Source: Flavobacterium sp. UBA6203
GTDB taxonomy: Bacteria > Bacteroidota > Bacteroidia > Flavobacteriales > Flavobacteriaceae
Assembly: GCA_002421645.1 (NCBI GenBank)
Contig: DIST01000008.1
Coordinates: forward strand, 1 to 20,535
DNA: 20,535 nucleotides
Direction of reading: 5' to 3'
Shown here in pieces: positions 1 to 6,589 of this stretch (positions are counted from its first letter, which is position 1; each line of letters opens with the position of its first letter). The translations under genes and the position numbers were made by a program. Under the pieces are notes generated by a model. The model made no database searches and had not been told where the DNA came from. It saw nothing but the letters and a program-made list of their open reading frames with translations.

Positions 1-702
1 AAATTCATACAAGGTCAATCTTTAAATAGTTTGACAACTTCACGTGAAAAAATTGACTGGAAACGCTTTTTTTTCTCTTTTTTCTTATGGGGAAGCATCA
101 CAACTTTGATGATTTTAGCACTTTATTTTACCCAACCTGAGAATTTTGTATGGAATTTTAAAGCGGAAAAGTTTTTTATTTTTCTGGTTTTAGCTATTGT
201 TTTAATCCCGATGCAAACGAGTTTTGAAGAGTATCTTTTTAGAGGTCACATGATGCAAGGAATAGGTTTAGCTACAAATAGTAGATTAATTCCCTTAATT
301 GTAACATCGGTGTTATTTGGTTTAATGCATATAGCTAATCCTGAAGTTGATAAAATTGGTTATATAATTATGATTTACTACATAGGAACTGGTTTTTTTC
401 TGGGTATTATAACACTAATGGATGAAGGTTTAGAGTTAGCTCTAGGATTTCATGCAGCTAATAACCTTGTAGGAGCCTTATTATTAACTGCCGATTGGAC
501 GGCTTTTCAGACTAATTCTATTTTAAAAGATTTATCTGAGCCAACAACGGGTTTTGATGTTTTAACCCCAGTTTTTGTATTATTTCCTATTTTACTTTTT
601 ATTTTTTCTAAAGTATATAAATGGGAGAATTGGAAAGAAAAATTGACAGGAAAACTAACAGTTGATAACAAAGAAATAGAATTTAATGATACCACATTAT
701 AA
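1..702 (+). CDS. CPBP-family intramembrane metalloprotease, 5' end outside window
   Basis: The frame is open to the left edge, so the start lies upstream; a TTG at position 31 is only the first possible internal start. Numbered from that codon, the protein shows the CPBP (CAAX protease and bacteriocin-processing, Rce1-like) signature: EEYLFRG at about 66-72 (paired Glu and Arg), an FGLMH motif ending in His100, and HAANN at 141-145. In this family these conserved residues lie in the membrane and form the metal-dependent active site. Hydrophobic segments at about 12-33, 47-62, 85-103, 110-130 and 176-195 fit a multi-span inner-membrane protein. The substrate cannot be told from sequence; members range from prenyl-protein proteases to immunity or housekeeping proteins. 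The stop overlaps the menE start by 17 bp, so the two are probably co-translated. Confidence 0.9.
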   Translation, partial: KFIQGQSLNSLTTSREKIDWKRFFFSFFLWGSITTLMILALYFTQPENFVWNFKAEKFFIFLVLAIVLIPMQTSFEEYLFRGHMMQGIGLATNSRLIPLIVTSVLFGLMHIANPEVDKIGYIIMIYYIGTGFFLGIITLMDEGLELALGFHAANNLVGALLLTADWTAFQTNSILKDLSEPTTGFDVLTPVFVLFPILLFIFSKVYKWENWKEKLTGKLTVDNKEIEFNDTTL

Positions 703-1735
703 AAGTATACACAACCGCTTTAAAATTAATAATTTTCATTTTGATAAAGAAGCTCTCTATCAATTAGCCTACACTCTAATTAAAGAAGGGGAAGAACACG
801 AAAAAGATTTAGGTTCGTTTTTATTGGATTGGCTAGATGATAAAGAAACGATTCAATTGACTACCTCAGGAACTACAGGTACACCTAAAGTTATTACAAT
901 CAAGAAGCAATCAATGGTACATTCGGCTATTGCAACTGGAAATTATTTCAATTTGCATCCTCAAGATAAAGCCTTATTGTGTTTGCCAGCTCGTTACATT
1001 GCCGGAAAAATGATGATTGTTCGTTCCATGATGTTAGGTTTGGAATTAGACATTATGGTTCCAACCTCGCATTTAGATGATTTGTTGCCACATAAAAACT
1101 ATGATTTTGTTGCTATTGTTCCGCTTCAAGCAGAAAATAGTTTAGAGAAATTACATCAATTTAAAAAGATTATCATTGGAGGAGCTAAAGTTTCGGATGA
1201 TTTAGCAAGTAAGTTAAAAGAAATAAAATCAGATATTTATGAGACTTACGGAATGACCGAAACCATTACCCATATTGCTGCAAAAAAAATAGGAGAAGCA
1301 TTTTTTAACATTTTAGAACACGTATCTATTACTACAGACGATAGGAGTTGTTTAGTAATTGATGTCCCTAGTATCTCTGATGAAAAAGTGGTTACTAATG
1401 ACATCGTTGCAATTTTAAATGACAATCAATTTAAATGGATAGGAAGATACGATAATGTTATTAATAGCGGAGGAATAAAGTTATTTCCTGAACAAATAGA
1501 AGCTAAATTGGCTTCAAAAATTTCAAATCGATTTTTTATAATAGGGCAACCGGATGATATTTTAGGTTCAAGAGTGGTATTAGTCATTGAAGGTGAACAA
1601 TTCGACATAGATGCAACTCTTTTCGATACTTTAGAGAAATTTGAAAAACCCAAAGAGGTTCTTTTTGTTCCAGAATTTGTAGAGACAGAGACAAAAAAAA
1701 TCAATCGAGTTAAAACATTAAATAGCATAAAATAA
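686..1735 (+). CDS. menE: O-succinylbenzoate-CoA ligase-like ANL enzyme (MenE)
   Basis: This 349-residue protein is a compact member of the ANL (acyl-CoA synthetase) superfamily. It has the phosphate-binding loop TSGTTGTPK at about 60-68, YGMTET at 188-193, the hinge region GRYDNVINSGG at 253-263, and a C-terminal KKINR in which Lys338 is the likely adenylation lysine. Its length, well below the roughly 500 residues of typical acyl-CoA synthetases, matches the short MenE form I know from Bacteroidota, which activates o-succinylbenzoate to its CoA ester in menaquinone synthesis. No other men gene is in view, so the substrate is inferred from family and size. The ATG at 686 lies inside the end of the upstream protease gene, with no Shine-Dalgarno motif. 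The gene ends in a hairpin shared with the convergent M1 peptidase gene. Confidence 0.82.
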   Translation: MIPHYKSIHNRFKINNFHFDKEALYQLAYTLIKEGEEHEKDLGSFLLDWLDDKETIQLTTSGTTGTPKVITIKKQSMVHSAIATGNYFNLHPQDKALLCLPARYIAGKMMIVRSMMLGLELDIMVPTSHLDDLLPHKNYDFVAIVPLQAENSLEKLHQFKKIIIGGAKVSDDLASKLKEIKSDIYETYGMTETITHIAAKKIGEAFFNILEHVSITTDDRSCLVIDVPSISDEKVVTNDIVAILNDNQFKWIGRYDNVINSGGIKLFPEQIEAKLASKISNRFFIIGQPDDILGSRVVLVIEGEQFDIDATLFDTLEKFEKPKEVLFVPEFVETETKKINRVKTLNSIK

Positions 1736-1765
1736 AAAAGAAGACTAATTGTCTTCTTTTATTTT
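1736..1765. terminator. Shared bidirectional hairpin terminator between menE and the M1 peptidase gene
   Basis: AAAAGAAGAC (1736-1745) and GTCTTCTTTT (1751-1760) form a perfect 10-bp stem with a 5-nt loop. On the + strand the A-rich/T-rich ends plus ATTTTT give a U-tract. On the - strand the same stem is followed by TTTTTTAT. The stop codon of the M1 gene (TAG on the - strand, 1747-1745) lies in the loop and first stem base, so the last codons of that gene form part of the terminator. Confidence 0.8.
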
Positions 1766-3364
1766 TACAAAAAACTGGTTATCATATATTTGAAAACTTC
1801 TTTTGTTTAATTTTTTGAGTTTAATTTTTTGTTCCTTTAGAGTTGGATATAATCGTATCTTTTTATTTTCAAATCCTATATCTATGGGCATATTAAAATC
1901 GTCATTGACGTTATCCCAGGAGTAGTACAAATAATCACCATTAACTTTATATACAAAATAGGGAACTTGATTGGTATTTAAATACTGATTAAATACAGGT
2001 GTTAAATTTAAACCCGAAGCTTTATTAAAATAATCAATAACAGTAGCTGTAGTAATGATTTTCTTTTTAAAAGTTTCAGAATAATCAAAAATTATTTTCC
2101 ACCATTTAGTATCATCGGCTATTATGTGTCGTAGTGTATTTAGCATTAGTGAGCCTTTGTAGTACATGTCTCCCGACCCTTCATTGTTAACACCATATTG
2201 TCCAATAATTGGTCGATCATTTCTAACGTTTTTTGCTTGCCCGTTAATGTATTTCATGGCATCATCATACCCTTTTATACATTCAATAAATACGGTTTCA
2301 GAATAGGTAGTAAAACCTTCATGAATCCACATGTCAGCAATATCCATGCTAGTGATACTATTTCCAAACCATTCATGACCTGTTTCATGGATGGTTATGT
2401 AATCGAAAAACATACCAACACCTGTGCCAGATAGGTCAAATCCCATATAGCCTTTTTTGTACTTGTTTCCATAAGCTACAGCACTTTGATGTTCCATACC
2501 TAAATAAGGGGTTTCCACTAATTTATAACCATCTTCCCAAAATGGATAACGACCAAATTTCGATTGAAAACATTCCATCATAGGTTTAACTTCTGCAAAA
2601 TGTTCACGAGCTTTTGTTTCATTTTCTCTTAATACATAATAATCTAAATCCAAATCGGGCATTTTGTCCTGAATGTGAACATAATCAGCAACATTTACGG
2701 TTATGGTATAATTGTTAATAGGATTTTTAACTTCCCAATCCCAACGGGTATAACCATTTTTTAAATCTTCAGAACCTAAAAAGCGTCCGTTGGAAACATT
2801 CATTAAACCATTTGGAACGGCTACTTTAATCGAAGCGCCATTATCAGGTTCGTCGGTTTGTGAATCTTTCACTGGATACCATAAACTCGCACCAGTTCCT
2901 TGAACTGCAACCGCAATAAAATCTTTTCCATTACTGTCTTTTTTGAAAACAAATCCACCATCCCAAGGTGCGTTTTTGGCAATTTTTGGATTCCCTGAAT
3001 AATAAAATTTAAGTTTATGATTCGATTTTAAAGCTAATCTTTCAGGAAAATCAATAAAAACAGCATCATTGTCACGAACATATTTCAGTTTTTTAGTATT
3101 CCAAACAATCGAATCCACTTTCATATTATCAAATAAATCTATCTGAATTTTTTGAGTTGCAGAAACTACATCAAAAGTGATATCATTAAATCCTTTGATA
3201 CTTTTTTCTTCTGGATTTATTATAATATTCAAATCATAACGCTTTACATCATAAGATGTTCTTTCTATGCGTAGACCTCCTTGAAGTGAATCACGACGTG
3301 TAAATTGGGCATTGATTTGTTGTATTCCTAAAAAAGTTAGGACAATTAAAAAACAGTTTTTCAT
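1745..3364 (-). CDS. Secreted M1-family (gluzincin) aminopeptidase
   Basis: A 539-residue zinc metallopeptidase read from the ATG at 3364. An in-frame TTG 15 bases upstream is possible, but the ATG start gives a clean signal peptide, MKNCFLIVLTFLGIQQINAQ. The zinc site HETGH is at about 326-330 and the third ligand Glu349 follows after exactly 18 residues (IHEGF), the M1 spacing. The substrate-binding motif normally written GAMEN is GMEH here (289-292). An N-terminal beta domain precedes the catalytic domain; the long C-terminal helical domain of PepN-type enzymes is absent, as is common for short Bacteroidota M1 enzymes. It probably trims peptides in the periplasm or outside the cell. It follows the RluA-type gene by 69 bp and ends in the hairpin shared with menE. 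Confidence 0.9.
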   Translation of the reverse strand: MKNCFLIVLTFLGIQQINAQFTRRDSLQGGLRIERTSYDVKRYDLNIIINPEEKSIKGFNDITFDVVSATQKIQIDLFDNMKVDSIVWNTKKLKYVRDNDAVFIDFPERLALKSNHKLKFYYSGNPKIAKNAPWDGGFVFKKDSNGKDFIAVAVQGTGASLWYPVKDSQTDEPDNGASIKVAVPNGLMNVSNGRFLGSEDLKNGYTRWDWEVKNPINNYTITVNVADYVHIQDKMPDLDLDYYVLRENETKAREHFAEVKPMMECFQSKFGRYPFWEDGYKLVETPYLGMEHQSAVAYGNKYKKGYMGFDLSGTGVGMFFDYITIHETGHEWFGNSITSMDIADMWIHEGFTTYSETVFIECIKGYDDAMKYINGQAKNVRNDRPIIGQYGVNNEGSGDMYYKGSLMLNTLRHIIADDTKWWKIIFDYSETFKKKIITTATVIDYFNKASGLNLTPVFNQYLNTNQVPYFVYKVNGDYLYYSWDNVNDDFNMPIDIGFENKKIRLYPTLKEQKIKLKKLNKRSFQIYDNQFFVKIKEDN

Positions 3365-3433
3365 GAGTGTTATTTTCAATATCTAAATATAAGAGTTTGA
3401 ATTTAGAAAAATGTTACAAAAAGTGAATAAATA

Positions 3434-5101
3434 TTAAAATTCAGCAGCTTTTGTTATGATAAGTGGCTCTTTTGTATTGGGATGCTCAAAAGTTAAACTT
3501 TCTGCATGTAAATGCAAACGATTGGCTTTTGAGCCATATAAATCATCGCCAACAATAGGGGTTTTTAAACCTAGTTCATGCGAAGCATGCACTCGTAATT
3601 GATGCGTTCTACCCGTAATAGGATAGAAGTAAACTAATGTTTGGTTATTTCTTACTTCAATCTTTTCCCAATTGGTTTGGGCTGTTTTTCCATGTTCGTA
3701 GCAAACCAATTGTCTTGGTCTATCATCTAAATCTACTCGTAGTGGTAAATCAATAAAACCTTCATTGTCTTCTAAAATGCCATCTAACAAAGCAACATAT
3801 CTCTTTTTAATAGTTCTTTTAATAAATTGACTTTGCAATTTTACATACGTTTCTTCATCTTTAGCAATCAACATTAAACCAGATGTTGACATGTCTAAAC
3901 GATGTACAATTAGCGGTCCAGTAGCATTGGGATACAATTCTTTTACTCTTTGATAAACCGAATCTGAAATGATTTTCCCTGGTACCGATAAAAATTCAGA
4001 GGGTTTGTTAATAACTGCTAATACGTCATCTTCATAAACAATCTCAATGTTTTTTCCTTCTGCTGGATTTTCTTGAAACGGATTAGATTCCATTTCCAAA
4101 CCTCTTAACATGTGCGAAAACAAAATAGGTTCACACTTACTTTTACAAGCGGGATAAAATTGTTTGTGCTTACGAATTTCCGATTTTGGCGATTGTCCCC
4201 ACCAAAATTCCGCCATAGCAATAGGTTTTAAATGATGTTCGAAAGCATAATGTAATAACTTTGGTGCTGCACATTCACCAGCTCCAGCAGGCGGATTGTC
4301 ATTGAAAATTTCGCCAATGCTTTTGCGTTCACCAAATTGGTTTAAAAATGAATATTCAGCGAATAGTTTTTGTTGTAATGCTCCCGATTTTACTCGGCGA
4401 TCTTCTTTCAATTGGTTGATTTCATCTAAAAGTAAATTGACTTCTTTTTGAGCCTTTTCGATTTGAAAATTCCAATATTTCGTCATTTTTTTGAGTAAAA
4501 TGCTCTCTTTTTTACTTTCTTCAGAAAGTTCTAATTCCAATTGTTCAATTTCGGAAGTTGATAAATTAGCGAAAGAATTACGCTTTTCATCGCGTTCCAA
4601 CTTTAATCTTTTGATTTTATCTTTTTGATTTTGGATATCGGTTGAAGCCTCGATTTTTGTGTTTTCTAATTGATTTTTTTTGTTTTTAAGTTCGTATGAA
4701 TTTTCTAAAATTTCAATTTGACGATTGATGGCGTTCAATACTTCTTCTTCTTTTCTAAAAAAACCATCTTCTTGCAACATATCAAAAATGGTTGGCACGA
4801 AATAGGGAAGATGATTCACACCCGCCAATTTTCCTGAAAACGCCCATAAATACCCTAATTCTCCATCTTGATTTTGACAAACCAAAACCCCAAACATTTT
4901 CCCGATGACCAAACCTTCTTGTTTTTCATTTAATCCGAAATTATGTTCAAAATCGTTTTGTGTTTCTAAATACGATTGCAATTCATAAGCAGCAATAATG
5001 CTCAATTCATGTGGCTCGTAATAAAATGGAAACGTGAATTTCTCAGGTAAAGCAATACCGGAAATGTTGGTTTTGAAAGGTTGAAAAATAGATTTTGACA
5101 T
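3434..5101 (-). CDS. RluA-family pseudouridine synthase with long N-terminal coiled-coil extension
   Basis: A 555-residue protein whose C-terminal third (about 352-545) is an RluA-type pseudouridine synthase. It has IVHRLDMSTSGLMLIAKD at 398-415 with the catalytic Asp403, YVALLDG near 435, and GRTHQLRVHASHELG near 497-511. Such enzymes convert uridine to pseudouridine in rRNA or tRNA; the target here is unknown. The first ~350 residues are unusual: a small domain to about 115, a charged predicted coiled coil (about 115-245), then a block with PPAGAGECAAPKLL (270-283) and FYPACKSKC (315-323) holding Cys277, Cys319 and Cys323. I recall similar long RluA proteins in Bacteroidota and some gammaproteobacteria, but know of no assigned role for the extension. 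The ATG sits 4 nt after a -7 box, suggesting a leaderless mRNA. Confidence 0.88.
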   Translation of the reverse strand: MSKSIFQPFKTNISGIALPEKFTFPFYYEPHELSIIAAYELQSYLETQNDFEHNFGLNEKQEGLVIGKMFGVLVCQNQDGELGYLWAFSGKLAGVNHLPYFVPTIFDMLQEDGFFRKEEEVLNAINRQIEILENSYELKNKKNQLENTKIEASTDIQNQKDKIKRLKLERDEKRNSFANLSTSEIEQLELELSEESKKESILLKKMTKYWNFQIEKAQKEVNLLLDEINQLKEDRRVKSGALQQKLFAEYSFLNQFGERKSIGEIFNDNPPAGAGECAAPKLLHYAFEHHLKPIAMAEFWWGQSPKSEIRKHKQFYPACKSKCEPILFSHMLRGLEMESNPFQENPAEGKNIEIVYEDDVLAVINKPSEFLSVPGKIISDSVYQRVKELYPNATGPLIVHRLDMSTSGLMLIAKDEETYVKLQSQFIKRTIKKRYVALLDGILEDNEGFIDLPLRVDLDDRPRQLVCYEHGKTAQTNWEKIEVRNNQTLVYFYPITGRTHQLRVHASHELGLKTPIVGDDLYGSKANRLHLHAESLTFEHPNTKEPLIITKAAEF

Positions 5102-5105
5102 GATG

Positions 5106-5113
5106 CAAAGATA
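5106..5113 (-). promoter_or_regulatory. -7 promoter box TATCTTTG for the RluA-type gene
   Basis: On the - strand TATCTTTG is an exact match to the Bacteroidota -7 consensus TAnnTTTG. Only four bases (CATC) separate it from the ATG at 5101, so transcription would begin at or next to the start codon. A clear -33 TTG element is not visible at the usual distance. Confidence 0.6.
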
Positions 5114-5132
5114 AAGTAATTGAAATAATATT

Positions 5133-5140
5133 TATCTTTG
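5133..5140 (+). promoter_or_regulatory. -7 promoter box TATCTTTG for the antitoxin-like gene
   Basis: An exact TAnnTTTG match placed 17 nt before the ATG at 5158, giving a predicted leader of about 13 nt. Together with the - strand box at 5106-5113 it forms the perfect inverted repeat CAAAGATAAA / TTTATCTTTG, so the two divergent promoters are mirror images. No good -33 element is seen. Confidence 0.6.
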
Positions 5141-5157
5141 TGTAAATCAGTTTACTC

Positions 5158-5394
5158 ATGAATATTGAAACACATAGAAAAAGTATTATTCATCGAATTT
5201 TGGATATCCAAAACGAAGAAGTTTTGAATAAAATTGACCAAATTTTGAATGATGAAGGATATGTTTATGATGTTAATGGAAAATTACTATCTATTGCAGA
5301 TTACAAACAAGAAATTGAATCCATTCTAAAGGTTTCAGACCAAAATGAAGTTTATAATTCTGAAGTAATTAGAAATAAGATATTCAAAAAATGA
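5158..5394 (+). CDS. Type II antitoxin-like small protein, orphaned
   Basis: A 78-residue acidic helical protein. The middle-to-end pattern (a DVNGKLLSIADYKQEIESI stretch, then YNSEVIRNKI near the C terminus) resembles the small Bacteroidota addiction-module antitoxins that pair with RelE/ParE toxins, whose sequence often runs GKPLT.EEY..E followed by a SEEV-like tail. The assignment is by pattern only. The stop overlaps a downstream ATG (ATGA, 5391-5394), the usual antitoxin-toxin coupling, but the following frame closes after 11 codons. It therefore seems to be an antitoxin left without its toxin. It lies between a conserved RluA-type gene and an AT-rich gene of unknown function and has its own promoter, shared symmetrically with the RluA-type gene. 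Confidence 0.65.
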   Translation: MNIETHRKSIIHRILDIQNEEVLNKIDQILNDEGYVYDVNGKLLSIADYKQEIESILKVSDQNEVYNSEVIRNKIFKK

Positions 5395-5426
5395 AAGCTG
5401 TAGTTTGGTCAAATTTAATAGATTAA
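5391..5426 (+). pseudogene. Remnant of a RelE/ParE-like toxin start
   Basis: An ATG overlapping the antitoxin stop opens a frame reading MKAVVWSNLID before TAA. RelE/ParE toxins commonly begin with a short beta strand of the type MKxVWSxxA, so this looks like the first strand of a toxin whose remainder is gone. The next 12 bases before the convergent gene at 5439 hold no continuation in any frame. With only 11 residues the identification is suggestive, resting mainly on the overlap geometry. Confidence 0.45.
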
Positions 5427-5438
5427 TAATATTCTTTA

Positions 5439-6518
5439 TTAATTTAAACAATTTTCATTGTGAAGTTTAATTGCTTCAGTTTGCTCTAGATCTTTCAGTT
5501 TTTTTAAACAATCACACATTTTTGTTTTATCATTCAATATAGCATAAATTGAAACTACATTATATAATGCATCAATATTTCTTTCATCAATTTGGTAAGA
5601 TGCCAAGAAAAAATCTATAGCTTTTTCATATTCTTTATCCTGATACGCTATTATCCCTTTTTGAAAATTATCACCTGAGGCTCTTAAATCTTCCATTTTT
5701 ATCCCATAAATTTTATCAATATCATTTACATTTTCTAGAAAGTAAAATATTGGAGTGCCTTTATGGGAACCTCCTTTGAATTTATATGATTCGCTTTTAA
5801 TAATAAATGGTATGTAAACTTTATTGAAGTTTTTAAAATCATTAAGATTCCAATTATTATATGATTTTTCAATCATTGTTTTAATATAGCTTATTTCTTT
5901 ATTATTTTCAATTACATTTTTATCATTACTATTTTTTATCTCTATTTCTAATTTTTCTTCCTTAGGAAAGAAGACTAGGTTTCCAATTAAATCAAAATTT
6001 GGATAATTACTTTTCTTTAAAAAATTTTTATGAATTTCTGTAATAAATTTTTTATTTAAAGTTGGTGTAAAGTGTTCATTTGCTACTAAAACAGAATCGA
6101 TATTATGTTTATTTAAGTAATTATTTCTTATAATTGTAGATTTGACAAACCAAAGTTTTTCTAATTTATCATTTTCATTGATACCTTTTATTTTTTGAAC
6201 TACTATTAGTGTGTCTGAAGTAAGTTTATTGATTTCATAACCAGATTCAGAAGATGTTCTTATAAAGTTTTTTACTAAATCAAAATCTAAGCAAGTTTCT
6301 TCAATAGAATTTACAGGATCTGAATCTATACATATTTTTTTACTAGATATTTTCCACATTAAAAATTTTGAAGACGAAAATGATTCTGAAAGATTTTTAC
6401 TTCCATCAACCATTCTGTTTTTTACTTTTATCCATTCTCCAGATAAAAGATGAGTGTCAATTTGTGAATATACAATATTGTTAAATAATATAAGAGATAT
6501 TAATAAATACTTGAACAT
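5439..6518 (-). CDS. Secreted protein of unknown function with C-terminal TPR-like repeats
   Basis: I do not recognise this 359-residue protein as a named family. Residues 1-19 (MFKYLLISLILFNNIVYSQ) are a signal peptide. Residues ~25-130 are beta-rich around GEWIKVKNR and resemble the lipocalin-like start of many flavobacterial exported proteins. Residues ~158-240 (IHKNFLKKSNYP..GNLVFF, then NNWN and VYIPFII) weakly recall a TonB C-terminal fold. Residues ~285-345 look like one or two TPR helical hairpins (YEKAIDFFLASYQIDERNIDALYNV in segments). The gene is markedly AT-rich: positions 5821-5880 contain about 10 G/C in 60, against about 23 in 60 at 7501-7560 in the neighbouring carboxylase gene. 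This suggests an accessory or recently gained gene. It lies 71 bp downstream of the carboxylase gene on the same strand. Confidence 0.75.
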   Translation of the reverse strand: MFKYLLISLILFNNIVYSQIDTHLLSGEWIKVKNRMVDGSKNLSESFSSSKFLMWKISSKKICIDSDPVNSIEETCLDFDLVKNFIRTSSESGYEINKLTSDTLIVVQKIKGINENDKLEKLWFVKSTIIRNNYLNKHNIDSVLVANEHFTPTLNKKFITEIHKNFLKKSNYPNFDLIGNLVFFPKEEKLEIEIKNSNDKNVIENNKEISYIKTMIEKSYNNWNLNDFKNFNKVYIPFIIKSESYKFKGGSHKGTPIFYFLENVNDIDKIYGIKMEDLRASGDNFQKGIIAYQDKEYEKAIDFFLASYQIDERNIDALYNVVSIYAILNDKTKMCDCLKKLKDLEQTEAIKLHNENCLN

Positions 6519-6564
6519 GTGATATATATAGCGATGTCAAAAAAAATATTAAATTGATTAGTTT

Positions 6565-6582
6565 AAATTCGTGAAATTCGTG
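6565..6582. repeat. Tandem 9-bp intergenic repeat (AAATTCGTG x2)
   Basis: AAATTCGTG occurs twice in perfect tandem between the carboxylase stop and the next gene. Runs of the type AATTCGTGAAATTCGTG are familiar between genes in flavobacterial genomes; no role can be assigned from sequence. Confidence 0.6.
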
Positions 6583-6589
6583 TTATACA

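Noticed and set aside
3365..3379. Longer N terminus for the M1 peptidase from a TTG at 3379
   Set aside because: The ATG at 3364 begins a standard signal peptide; the longer form adds five residues with no support.
6512..6550. TTGACA and TATATA on the - strand before the unknown exported gene as a sigma-70-type promoter
   Set aside because: The spacing is about 6-7 bases, far too short, and this lineage uses -33/-7 type promoters.
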